Positions 1 to 6,006 of a stretch of DNA of 37,765 nt are shown here, piece by piece; positions within the stretch are counted from its first letter, which is position 1, and the number at the start of each line of letters is the position of its first letter. The translations under genes were made by a program, and so were the position numbers. The DNA comes from a virus, in IMG/VR virus record IMGVR_UViG_3300030090_005017, positions 1-37,765 of that record; one strand, given 5' to 3'. The notes beneath the pieces are model-generated. The model was given only the letters and a program-made list of their open reading frames with translations. It searched no databases and had not been told where the DNA came from.

Positions 1-77
1 CAGACGTGGGAGTTTCTGACGGACTCAAACAACGTTAAGGCGATTTTGTTTAGCGTGTTTACCGACGACGACGGAAC
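1..77. repeat. 77-bp exact repeat of 36764-36840 (left contig end)
   Basis: Bases 1-77 equal 36764-36840 base for base; the next base differs (T at 78, C at 36841). An exact 77-base match ending at a mismatch is what an assembler using k=77 leaves at a graph branch point, so this is probably an assembly overlap rather than a biological terminal repeat. Confidence 0.9.
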
Positions 78-234
78 TGAGACAGAGGGGCAGATTCAAG
101 AAGTAACTTTGACTGCCAACACTTTGACGATTGTAAATTTTAACATGAAGCTTGGTCATACTCGATGCAAGTTTGACGACACGGGTAGCTCAATGAGCGG
201 CACGCTTCGAATTAAAGCAACAGCAGCAAAGTAG
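1..234 (+). CDS. Small virion-associated protein, 5'-truncated (allele A)
   Basis: This reading frame is open at the left edge and lacks its start. Its 77 remaining residues match the C-terminal part of the 106-residue protein at 36677-36997, differing at only two residues (T/S and F/Y), so the missing N-terminus can be read from that copy. It lies 9 bp before the fibre gene. A small beta-rich protein directly upstream of a fibre suggests a fibre-attachment or head-decoration role, but this is inference only. No named family was recognised. The first 77 bases are identical to the other copy, after which synonymous changes begin. Confidence 0.8.
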   Translation, partial: QTWEFLTDSNNVKAILFSVFTDDDGTETEGQIQEVTLTANTLTIVNFNMKLGHTRCKFDDTGSSMSGTLRIKATAAK

Positions 235-243
235 GAGTAAATC

Positions 244-1572
244 ATGGCAGATGCAAAGATTATTAATTACGGTCAGCCTATTGGTGGGGGCACTACGGCT
301 ATCCCAGACAACACAAGCACAGCGCTTGATATTGAGTCGACGGATGCGAAAGACTACATCACGATTGATACGACGGACACTTCAGAAAAACTGACCCTGA
401 AGGCAGGCAGTCACGGCATTCAAGTTTTGGACGCTGGCGCAGTGATGTCCACAAAGTCAAACAGTTGGTCCTTGCTTGCCGAGGATGCAACGGCAACAAA
501 TCCGATCCTTATCCCTTATTCGGGTGACCCTGACACCGGCATCGGGCGAGCAGATGCTGACCAGCTTTCGCTCATTGCGGGCGCGACAGAAGCAATGCAG
601 CTCAGAAGTGGGCCCGAAGTGCACTTGGGGGACTATGCAAATGACGCCGGAAGCAACTCTTTAGTGTTTAAAAAATCACGCAGCACCACGACCGGAACGG
701 CTGCAATTGTTTCCGATAACGACGTGCTCGGTTCGATTGAATTTCAAGGCGCAGATTCAGCAGGGACGGCAGATTCAAATTTTGCAGCAGGCGCGAAAAT
801 ATTTGCACGGGTAAACGGCACGCCGGGCGATGGCGATATGCCTACCGAGATTGTTTTCTGTACGTCCGCCGACGGCAGCGAAACACCTTCGGAGCGTGTG
901 CATATTTTTTCAAATGGCAGCCTTGGAGTAGGTGATACCAGCAACACATCAAAAGTAATTTCTGCGGCAGGCGATGTGCGTTTCAGCGCTAACGTTTTGG
1001 GTAACAGTTTCGCGTGGGTCTCAAACTCCAGTTTTAGAATAAAGCCCGGCGCTACTGACTCATTCAACAAATTAGCAGGCCCCTTAGCTTTTCAATCCAC
1101 ATCCGAACCAAGCGGATTCACCGACTGCGCCGAGATTTACGCGAAAGATGTTTCAACAAGTGCGGAAATGTTTGTTCGTGATGAGGCTGGAAACGAAACC
1201 CAGATTTCTCCTCACAACTTTGCAATGTTTGAACCCGACCCATCGCAAACACAGCCTTGGTCTTATACGTCTAAAAATAGCTACATCGGAAAAGAAATCG
1301 GTGTTGATATGTTTGGTTTGGTGAAGGCGGTCGAAGAGTTAAGCGGCAAAACTTTGATGCATGAGCGCGACCTACCGGACGAAGAAGTCAAAGACTGGTA
1401 CGTTGAGCAGGGTAAAATTCAAGCAGCTAGAGAAACCGAGATTGCAGAATGGGACGCAAGCAAGGAGGCAGAGGACGGCGGCATTTCAGACGAACAGCCA
1501 CGGCCTGAGCCATACGTTATTAAGGACCCGCCCGATTGGTTGAAGTCGCGACTGAAGCTTGGTGGTGGCTGA
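244..1572 (+). CDS. Tail fibre / receptor-binding protein (allele A)
   Basis: A 442-residue fibre-like protein. Residues 1-46 are nearly identical to the second copy at 37008 and are probably the virion-attachment part. Residues about 47-150 are variable between the copies. From about residue 150 they converge again on a pattern common in phage tail proteins (LGSIEFQGAD, AGAKIFARVNGTPGDGDMP, ERVHI). The C-terminal third (SPHNFAMFEP, PWSY, IGKEIGVDMFGLVKAVEEL) resembles the end domain of other phage fibres; this is family knowledge recalled, not searched. The ATG follows GTAGGAGTAAATC, a good ribosome site. The stop is followed after 1 nt by the next ATG. Confidence 0.8.
   Translation: MADAKIINYGQPIGGGTTAIPDNTSTALDIESTDAKDYITIDTTDTSEKLTLKAGSHGIQVLDAGAVMSTKSNSWSLLAEDATATNPILIPYSGDPDTGIGRADADQLSLIAGATEAMQLRSGPEVHLGDYANDAGSNSLVFKKSRSTTTGTAAIVSDNDVLGSIEFQGADSAGTADSNFAAGAKIFARVNGTPGDGDMPTEIVFCTSADGSETPSERVHIFSNGSLGVGDTSNTSKVISAAGDVRFSANVLGNSFAWVSNSSFRIKPGATDSFNKLAGPLAFQSTSEPSGFTDCAEIYAKDVSTSAEMFVRDEAGNETQISPHNFAMFEPDPSQTQPWSYTSKNSYIGKEIGVDMFGLVKAVEELSGKTLMHERDLPDEEVKDWYVEQGKIQAARETEIAEWDASKEAEDGGISDEQPRPEPYVIKDPPDWLKSRLKLGGG
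844..920. repeat. 77-bp exact repeat of 37689-37765 (right contig end)
   Basis: Bases 844-920 equal the last 77 bases of the window, and the base just before differs (T at 843, A at 37688). It lies in the conserved part of both fibre alleles, in the same reading frame (codon 201 here, codon 228 in the other copy). It marks the point where the two alleles join the same downstream sequence. Confidence 0.9.
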
Positions 1573-1573
1573 C

Positions 1574-1957
1574 ATGGAGTCCGGACTGATTGAAGCTGGC
1601 GCATTGTTTGGAACGATGATGGCTTTAATTAAGGTCATCGAAAAGCTTGTCGATAAAAAGATGGGCAACGGGCACAAACCAGTTCAGGTTGATTTGCATC
1701 AAACTGAGATTGCAAATCAAATGGGTCAAATGACTGAATGCCTGCAAGCAACCGGACAGACGCTTGAGCGTATCAATGACAAAATTGATGACGTTCATAC
1801 AAAGGTTACTAAGGTAGAAACTATCTCTGACAATATGAATAGGGTAACAACAGAAACCGGAGCGAACGTATTCAAGCTACTTGAAGACGTAAGGCTTAAG
1901 GAAGCTGAGGAAAGAGGCCGAGCACAAGCGATGGCCGGAAACAGGGGTGAGCAGTGA
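1574..1957 (+). CDS. Membrane-anchored coiled-coil protein, lysis region
   Basis: A 127-residue protein starting at the ATG that follows the fibre stop by one base. Residues about 5-25 form a hydrophobic or amphipathic helix (GALFGTMMALIKVIEKLV). The rest is a long charged helix with heptad-like spacing (ERINDKIDDVHTKVTKVE). One N-terminal membrane helix with a periplasmic-type coiled coil would suit an inner-membrane spanin or a holin-like accessory, and it lies directly before a candidate holin with a 4-base overlap. No sequence family was recognised; the lysis role rests on context. Confidence 0.65.
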   Translation: MESGLIEAGALFGTMMALIKVIEKLVDKKMGNGHKPVQVDLHQTEIANQMGQMTECLQATGQTLERINDKIDDVHTKVTKVETISDNMNRVTTETGANVFKLLEDVRLKEAEERGRAQAMAGNRGEQ

Positions 1958-2184
1958 TTAAAGGTCAGACAAATGGCAAGTTCAGTTCGGAGTTTTTTCT
2001 ATCTATGCTGGGTATGGTTGGCGGAATCTTGTGTGCAATTTTTTCAGATGCACAATGGGTTCAAATCGCTGGGCCAATCCTATCGGCCGTGTGCGGTGCC
2101 AGTTACTCGCACTCTCGCGGAATCGTCAAGAAAGCGCTCACTGGAGCGGAGGCGGTAAAAGCTGTGGGAAAGCAGAAGGATTAG
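1954..2184 (+). CDS. Candidate holin (two membrane spans)
   Basis: A 76-residue protein starting at GTG in a GTGA overlap with the previous stop. It has two hydrophobic segments, residues about 12-30 (FFLSMLGMVGGILCAIF) and 35-50 (WVQIAGPILSAVCGA), then a basic tail (SHSRGIVKKALTG). Size, two spans, a charged C-terminus and the position near an endolysin suit a small phage holin. Marine phage holins of the GTA-type often have this layout, but family membership was not tested. Confidence 0.6.
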   Translation: MIKGQTNGKFSSEFFLSMLGMVGGILCAIFSDAQWVQIAGPILSAVCGASYSHSRGIVKKALTGAEAVKAVGKQKD

Positions 2185-2187
2185 CCA

Positions 2188-2322
2188 ATGTCATGGCAGC
2201 AGGCTTTGCAGAAGCTTCGAGTCTACCGGATGATACGGTCGACCTTATGCTTGGTGCTGCTATCGGTCCTAATGGCCCCCGGGGTGTTGGCAATCTTAAT
2301 CTCAAACTTGCACAAGACGTAG
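2188..2322 (+). other. Nested 44-codon hydrophobic reading frame
   Basis: An ATG at 2188 preceded at 7 nt by AAGGA (2176-2180) opens a 44-residue frame with the segment STLCLVLLSVLMAPGVLAIL, a plausible single membrane span after a basic start (KLRVYRMIR). It overlaps the 2193 gene in another frame. It has the better ribosome site of the two, but its codon pattern is less gene-like. It might be a small lysis peptide or chance. Confidence 0.3.
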
Positions 2323-2396
2323 TCGCTTTTGCCAGTGGGGAATTTGCAAACAGTAATGACTGGGCAGCAACTGCGGGCCTGAAAATGAGGTGGTGA
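2193..2396 (+). CDS. Small hypothetical protein, lysis region
   Basis: A 67-residue frame from ATG 2193 (MAAGFAEASSLPDDTV) to the TGA one base before the next gene. Its codons show a strong G-first pattern typical of coding DNA here, which supports it over the overlapping frame at 2188. The ribosome site is weak (AAGGA is 12 nt away). There is no recognised family; the end (WAATAGLKMRW) is slightly like that of the next gene (AYWANKVRW). Confidence 0.5.
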   Translation: MAAGFAEASSLPDDTVDLMLGAAIGPNGPRGVGNLNLKLAQDVVAFASGEFANSNDWAATAGLKMRW

Positions 2397-2397
2397 T

Positions 2398-2700
2398 ATG
2401 CGTAAAGGTGGCGGCAAGAAAAAAGACCCTCGATTAGCGCGAGCCGGAGTTAGCGGTTACAATAAGCCAAAGCGAACGCCGAATCACAATACCAAGACGC
2501 ACGTCGTTGTTGCCAAAGAGGGTGATAAAGTTAAGCTTATACGATTTGGTCAAAAAGGAGCCAAGACTGCTGGTAAACCAAAGGCTGGTGAAAGTAAAAC
2601 TATGAAAAAGAAACGAGCTAGTTTTAAAGCGCGTCATGCTAAGAACATAGCCAAGGGCAAAATGTCGGGAGCTTATTGGGCGAACAAGGTAAGATGGTGA
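2398..2700 (+). CDS. Very basic small protein (100 aa)
   Basis: A 100-residue, lysine/arginine-rich protein. It starts MRKGGGKKKDPRLARAG, has a short beta-like middle (THVVVAKEGDKVKLIRFGQ) and ends KARHAKNIAKGKMSGAYW. Similar short basic proteins are, as I recall, common in marine phage genomes, usually unnamed. The gene overlaps the next by one base (TGATG). It is the first of four basic reading frames in a row, suggesting a role in DNA compaction or a virion-packaged basic peptide. That is inference. Confidence 0.75.
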   Translation: MRKGGGKKKDPRLARAGVSGYNKPKRTPNHNTKTHVVVAKEGDKVKLIRFGQKGAKTAGKPKAGESKTMKKKRASFKARHAKNIAKGKMSGAYWANKVRW

Positions 2701-2906
2701 TGGCAGTAAAAAAGAAAAGTTCAAAGAAGAAATCAAAAAGCCGAGTCAATGAAGCGGGTAATTATACAAAGCCTGAAATGAGAAAGCGGATTTATCAAGC
2801 AATACTAAGAGGCAACAAAGGCGGACGGCCAGGACAATGGTCTGCACGTAAGGCACAGCTTCTGGCCTCTCGATACAAGAAAGCCGGTGGGGGATATACG
2901 TCGTGA
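2700..2906 (+). CDS. Very basic small protein (68 aa)
   Basis: A 68-residue protein starting at the ATG overlapping the previous stop; an in-frame ATG at 2694 is an alternative. The N-terminus is a lysine tract (AVKKKSSKKKSKSR), followed by a recognisable block: VNEAGNYTKPEMRKRIYQAI, then GGRPGQWSARKAQLLASRYK and AGGGY. I recall this block from other phage proteins of unknown function. The conserved W and aromatic residues argue against a mere low-complexity artefact. It ends within a GTG start of the next basic peptide. Confidence 0.75.
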   Translation: MAVKKKSSKKKSKSRVNEAGNYTKPEMRKRIYQAILRGNKGGRPGQWSARKAQLLASRYKKAGGGYTS

Positions 2907-3028
2907 AGAAGAAGGTTAAGAAGGTCGCAAAAGCGCTGCGAAAAGCTTCAAAGCTTCATGCTGCTCAAGCCAAGTCTCTTGAGAGTGTGATGAAGAAGAA
3001 AAAAGTTTCTCGCAAGAAAAAGAAATAG
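2903..3028 (+). CDS. Tiny basic peptide (41 aa)
   Basis: A 41-residue frame starting GTG inside the end of the previous gene (4-base overlap): KKKVKKVAKALRKASKLHAA then SLESVMKKKKVSRKKKK. About half the residues are Lys or Arg, with alanines and leucines spaced as in an amphipathic helix. It fills the gap exactly between the 68-aa and 88-aa basic genes (2 bases to the next ATG), which supports real translation. It could be a histone-like or antimicrobial-like peptide; no family was recognised. Confidence 0.55.
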   Translation: MKKKVKKVAKALRKASKLHAAQAKSLESVMKKKKVSRKKKK

Positions 3029-3030
3029 CG

Positions 3031-3297
3031 ATGGCGGTTAGAAAAAAAAGAGCAACAAAAAAGAAACCGACCCAGAGAAGTCTTGACCGATGGTCTAGTC
3101 AGAATTGGCGCACACCGTCCGGCAAGAAGTCTTCTGAGACGGGCGAGGTTTACGCTCCAGCCGCTACAATACGCAAGCTTAAGAGCACGGCAGCAGGCCG
3201 CAAAAAACTAGCGGCGGCAAACAAAAAGAAAAGAGCAGCAACAAAGGCAGGTAAGCAACATGCACGACATGGCTTACACAAGGGGAAGAAACGATGA
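3031..3297 (+). CDS. Very basic small protein (88 aa), SLDRW/GKQH type
   Basis: An 88-residue basic protein. After a lysine-rich start it has the block SLDRWSSQNWRTPSGKKSS, TGEVYAPAATIRKLKS, then KKKRAATKAGKQHARHG. The pattern W..Q.WRT.SGK..S.TGE.Y, followed by KxKRAxxKxGKQ, is one I recall from a widespread domain of unknown function in phages and aquatic microbes (possibly DUF5872, not verified). It overlaps the next gene by 4 bases (ATGA). Last of the four-gene basic cluster. Confidence 0.75.
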   Translation: MAVRKKRATKKKPTQRSLDRWSSQNWRTPSGKKSSETGEVYAPAATIRKLKSTAAGRKKLAAANKKKRAATKAGKQHARHGLHKGKKR

Positions 3298-3989
3298 GCT
3301 TTCTGGTTGCAAACCTTCCTCTTGAGCCCGTCTACGTTCGCAACGAGTTTCTGTACAATTTCAAAAAAGGACACGGCGAGTTTACCAGGGGGTATTGGGT
3401 TAGCGTCAAAGCGCAAAAGCACCGGGCGTTGCTTTTTGAGACGTTGCTGGAGAACGGTGCCCTTTACGACAAGCTGCCCATCGAGGCATTTGTTCACGAC
3501 AAAGAAGGCAACTTTCGTTTTAATCAAGGTGAGCTGGCGCTTTGGGATATGGATTCTTGGTACATTACGACAATTGTTAAAGATGCCTTGCGGCACCTTG
3601 ATGCGAAAGTGCGGGTCGGCAACGAGCTAGTTAGCGGCACCTACGTCTGCACCGTTGACCAGGTTGATGCGAGTGGTGAACTAATGTCTACGTGTGCATC
3701 GATACCAAAAGAGCACAAGAGTCAGAACATTCTTGCTCTGGATAATGGACAGTTTTGCTCAATGCCCAACAATCGTATCTTGTGGACAGAGCCGAGCCTT
3801 ACCAAGGTAGTGGGGCCGCCAGACTACGAAGCGTGCGAAGAAATTTATTTTAGCAACACAGGACTAAACTACTGCCACACAGACGCGTGGTTTTACGAGG
3901 GGAAGCCAGATGAAAAAACCAATGAAGCCGAAGCCGAAAAAAGTAATGCCAAAAAAGAAGAAGCCAAAAAAGAAGCCGAAGAAAATTAA
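3294..3989 (+). CDS. Hypothetical protein with charged C-terminal tail
   Basis: A 231-residue soluble protein with no recognised family. Residues 1-200 look globular and rich in aromatic residues (FLYNFKKGHGEFTRGYWVSV, LALWDMDSWYITTIV) and contain six cysteines. Residues about 203-231 are a low-complexity Lys/Glu/Ala tail. The ATG overlaps the previous stop (ATGA). It sits between the basic cluster and the endolysin in one operon. The DNA of the tail also encodes a Lys/Pro-rich peptide in another frame (3910-4002). Confidence 0.7.
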   Translation: MSFLVANLPLEPVYVRNEFLYNFKKGHGEFTRGYWVSVKAQKHRALLFETLLENGALYDKLPIEAFVHDKEGNFRFNQGELALWDMDSWYITTIVKDALRHLDAKVRVGNELVSGTYVCTVDQVDASGELMSTCASIPKEHKSQNILALDNGQFCSMPNNRILWTEPSLTKVVGPPDYEACEEIYFSNTGLNYCHTDAWFYEGKPDEKTNEAEAEKSNAKKEEAKKEAEEN

Positions 3990-4002
3990 TTACTATGGGT
4001 AA
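3910..4002 (+). other. Overlapping 30-codon Lys/Pro peptide frame
   Basis: ATG 3910 is preceded by GAGGGGAAG at proper spacing and opens a 30-residue frame, MKKPMKPKPKKVMPKKKKPK and onward, ending INYYG. It lies in the +1 frame over the tail of the 231-aa gene and crosses the endolysin start. It resembles the upstream basic peptides in composition, but low-complexity AAG/CCA repeats could produce it by chance. Confidence 0.3.
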
Positions 4003-4417
4003 AGTGGGGCAATACTTTTCGGCGTCAGAGTTTGCGTGTAACTGCTGCGGTAAAACAAACCCAGCTCAGTCGCTCGTAACTGTTCTTGATAGCGTTCGCA
4101 AACAGCTTGGCCCACTAAGAATCAACTCGTCTTACCGTTGCGAGGAGCATAATAAAGCGGTGGGTGGCGCGTCCAAGAGCTGGCATTTGCCAAGAGATGG
4201 GATCTGCTACGCCGCAGATGTTACTTATGTAGACGCGACTAAGAGGCATGGCGCGTACATGCTTCGTTTATATATCGAGCTTGAGAATGCAGCTCGCAGA
4301 CTAGGTACTGGGTTCGGATTAGGGCTTTACGAGAATTTTACTCACTTCGATACTCGGGGCTCTTCGCCAGAAAAAGCAAAGGCCGCTAGGTGGTTCAAGT
4401 ACAATTGGCCTCGTTAA
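3995..4417 (+). CDS. Endolysin, peptidase M15 (D-Ala-D-Ala carboxypeptidase-like)
   Basis: A 140-residue zinc peptidase of the M15_3/VanY-like type that would cut peptidoglycan peptides at lysis. Visible features: FSASEFACNCCG at the N-terminus, INSSYRCEEHNKAVGGAS (residues 43-60), and the metal site with H64 (SWH), D75 (AADV) and H117 (FTHFDTR). The usual SxHxxGxAxD motif is stretched here: H64 to D75 is 11 residues rather than 7. FGLGLY before FTHFD is typical. There is no signal peptide, so release should need a holin. The 3' end overlaps the convergent methyltransferase by 23 bp. Confidence 0.9.
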   Translation: MGKVGQYFSASEFACNCCGKTNPAQSLVTVLDSVRKQLGPLRINSSYRCEEHNKAVGGASKSWHLPRDGICYAADVTYVDATKRHGAYMLRLYIELENAARRLGTGFGLGLYENFTHFDTRGSSPEKAKAARWFKYNWPR

Positions 4418-5357
4418 TTCTTTGAAGTAGAGCTCTGCCAACTTGATAAGCAACTGCCGGTACAACGGCATTGCCAAGGGCTTTTAGTCTAGCCACCCGT
4501 CCGGGAAACCCATTAGGTATGACTGGACAAAATCTGGGTTCAACATTCCCCCCATGACTTCCGGCAATTGAGGCGTATGTCCATTCTCCTTGCGCCCTTT
4601 CCCGCTCTTGAAGTCCCTCGCGCTCGGGGTTGGCAGAATCCCCTTCTTTGCCATCGTCCACAGACTGGGCTTGCCTGCCTGCTTGAACGTTGACCCGTCT
4701 GCTCGTGTCCCGTTTTGACTTGTCCCGTACTGGCTCGCGCTCGGGGTTGGCAGAATCATGCGCCCCTTCCCGCCGTCCTGTTTTGCCCAGTCCGTCAGGC
4801 TCGTCCCTGCGTTGGCTTTGCTGTTTGCCGTGTTCCGACTCCCGCTCGACTTCGCGTCTCCTGCTGTTGGGGTCGGTATTGTGGGCAATGATAAAAAGTC
4901 TATCGCGTCGATGGCACGCCCCGATGGATGCCGCGCTGATGCAATCCCATTCCGCATCGTACCCGCAAGAGGCCAAGTCTCCGAGTACGGTTCCGAGCCC
5001 CCGCCCAGTAAGAGCTGGGACGTTTTCCACGACGACGAATCGGGGTCGAATCTCGCGAATGACCCGGTACATTTCCCCCCAAAGGCCGGACCTCTCCCCA
5101 GCCAAACCGGCTCCGCTTCCCGCCAGGCTGATGTCTTGGCAGGGGAATCCTCCGCAGATGATGTCTGCATATTTGAGATTGTTAGCTCCAACTGTTTTGA
5201 TGTCATCGAATCGCTCCGCTTCAGGCCAGTGCTTTGCAAGCACGTTCCTGCAAAAATCATCCTGCTCAACTTGCCAGATTGTTTTGCCGACACCCGCAAC
5301 CTCGAGACCTAGCTCGAGGCCACCGATGCCAGAGAAAAGACTACCTATTGTAAGCAT
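4395..5357 (-). CDS. dcm: DNA (cytosine-5) methyltransferase
   Basis: A 320-residue C5-cytosine methyltransferase, methylating phage DNA (protection from host restriction is the usual role). Motifs in order: I FSGIGGLELGL (residues 8-18), acidic motif II near E31, IV with catalytic C73 in GGFPCQ, VI ENV (111-113), VIII HRRDRLF (149-155), and X LKALGNAVVPAVAYQVGRAL near the end. The target-recognition stretch between VIII and X is very charged and contains DSANPERE twice. The start is ATG at 5357 with AAGGTGG 8 nt upstream; the upstream in-frame GTG at 5369 lacks room for a ribosome site. By eye the gene is richer in G+C than its neighbours, which suggests transfer. Confidence 0.93.
   Translation of the reverse strand: MLTIGSLFSGIGGLELGLEVAGVGKTIWQVEQDDFCRNVLAKHWPEAERFDDIKTVGANNLKYADIICGGFPCQDISLAGSGAGLAGERSGLWGEMYRVIREIRPRFVVVENVPALTGRGLGTVLGDLASCGYDAEWDCISAASIGACHRRDRLFIIAHNTDPNSRRREVERESEHGKQQSQRRDEPDGLGKTGRREGAHDSANPEREPVRDKSKRDTSRRVNVQAGRQAQSVDDGKEGDSANPEREGLQERERAQGEWTYASIAGSHGGNVEPRFCPVIPNGFPGRVARLKALGNAVVPAVAYQVGRALLQRINEANCT
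4484..5299 (-). other. Second reading frame inside dcm with protein-like motifs
   Basis: In the +1 frame of the methyltransferase, an open frame of 271 codons reads like a known kind of phage protein. It has SPAKTSAW, FDPDSSSWKTSQLLL, YSETWPLAGTMRNGI, then three LPTP-type repeats (IPTPTAGDAKSS, ILPTPSASQYGTSQNG, ILPTPSARDFKSG) and the ending LNPDFVQSYLMGFPDGWLD. I recall this order of motifs from annotated phage and MTase-linked proteins. It may be a true overlapping gene, a relic of an ancestral frame for the recognition domain, or an ORF conserved only because dcm is conserved. Confidence 0.4.
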
Positions 5358-5361
5358 GAGA

Positions 5362-5433
5362 TGCCCCACCTTCTAAGTAAATAATTTTCATAAGGGATTC
5401 GACAATCATTCACATCGTTGCGAAGGTGGGGCA
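5362..5433. repeat. Perfect 12-bp inverted repeat before dcm
   Basis: TGCCCCACCTTC at 5362-5373 is the exact reverse complement of GAAGGTGGGGCA at 5422-5433, 48 bp apart. The inner arm contains the dcm ribosome-binding site. It could be a paired operator for autoregulation, or an RNA stem masking the ribosome site. Confidence 0.75.
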
Positions 5434-5437
5434 AGTT

Positions 5438-5596
5438 TCATAATTCGTCTTGCTTCTTGTTGCGCTGAAATCGTGCAACTTCTTTCTGGATGCCTTTGCT
5501 AAGCCTGCGGCGAGTCGTCAGCTCAATCCCGACTGCAACAAAAAAAAGAGCAAAGGCGAGAGCCAGAAAGCAAAGTGCGAATACTATACCGCCCAT
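5438..5596 (-). CDS. 52-residue single-span membrane protein
   Basis: This short frame starts at an ATG overlapping the SSB stop (TGATG) and ends at TGA 5440-5438. The N-terminal half is a strong membrane helix (GGIVFALCFLALAFALFFVA). The second half is basic and helical (TTRRRLSKGIQKEVARFQRN). By the positive-inside rule the tail would be cytoplasmic. Overlap with ssb suggests translational coupling. No family was recognised; its place between SSB and a methyltransferase gives no clear function. Confidence 0.6.
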   Translation of the reverse strand: MGGIVFALCFLALAFALFFVAVGIELTTRRRLSKGIQKEVARFQRNKKQDEL

Positions 5597-5946
5597 CAGA
5601 AAGGAGTCCCGCCGCCGCTAGGCGCGTTCTTAGGCGTCATAAACTGCATTTCATAGCCGATGATATCGGTCGTGTAACGAGTGTTGCCTTCTTTGTCTTG
5701 ATACTGTCCGTACTCAATGCGTCCCTCAATGTAGACTTTCTGGCCCTTTTTAAGATGCTCCCCGCATACCTCTGCTTTTTTCCCGAACATTGTGACCTTG
5801 TGCCACTGGGTCGAATCTTCCCCGTCTTTTTTCTTCTGGCTGGTGGCCATTGTAAATTTACAGATAGCCATGCCTTGACCAGAGAAAGCCATCTCCGGGT
5901 CTCTCCCTAGATTTCCAATCAAGATAACCTTGTTTACTGAACTCAT
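5596..5946 (-). CDS. ssb: Single-stranded DNA-binding protein
   Basis: A 116-residue SSB of the bacterial OB-fold type: SSVNKVILIGNLGRDPEMAF at the start, FTMATSQ, WHKVTMFGKKAEVCGEHLKK, KVYIEGRIEYGQY, then YTTDIIGYEMQFM. It binds single-stranded DNA during replication and recombination. It is shorter than the E. coli protein: the linker is almost absent and the end is GGGTPF, keeping the final Pro-Phe but not the acidic tip. The ATG at 5946 has AGGGAG 7 nt upstream. It is divergent from the exonuclease gene and shares a control region with it. Confidence 0.93.
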   Translation of the reverse strand: MSSVNKVILIGNLGRDPEMAFSGQGMAICKFTMATSQKKKDGEDSTQWHKVTMFGKKAEVCGEHLKKGQKVYIEGRIEYGQYQDKEGNTRYTTDIIGYEMQFMTPKNAPSGGGTPF

Positions 5947-5962
5947 ATTGTCACTCCCTGAT

Positions 5963-6006
5963 GTTAGATTTCTGTTGACGTTAACCGCAACAACACTTAA
6001 GGTCAA
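5963..6006 (-). promoter_or_regulatory. Early promoter for ssb operon
   Basis: On the minus strand: -35 TTGACC (6006-6001), 17-bp spacer, -10 TAACGT (5983-5978), 7 nt, then AATCTAAC (5970-5963), 24 nt before the ssb ATG. It overlaps the opposing exonuclease promoter almost completely. Confidence 0.6.
5975..5990. promoter_or_regulatory. Candidate operator TTGACG-TTAA-CCGCAA
   Basis: An imperfect inverted repeat matching the TTGCGG-N4-CCGCAA element at 11562 and 12763. It covers the -35 of the rightward promoter and the -10 of the leftward one, so one bound protein could shut both. Confidence 0.55.

Noticed and set aside
1-77. Direct terminal repeat of the virion DNA
   Set aside because: The left-end repeat does not match the right end of the window; it matches an internal site about 1 kb inside, and lies within a coding sequence.
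1954-2184. Calling the gene a specific named holin family
   Set aside because: Only topology and place support it; no family-specific residues could be fixed without a search.
4395-4417. 23-bp convergent overlap of endolysin and dcm as a regulatory antisense device
   Set aside because: Short convergent overlaps are common in compact phage genomes, and no hairpin or extra signal was seen there.
5450-5656. Rightward 68-codon open frame
   Set aside because: It is antisense to the 52-residue membrane protein and the end of ssb, with no ribosome site and low-complexity translation.
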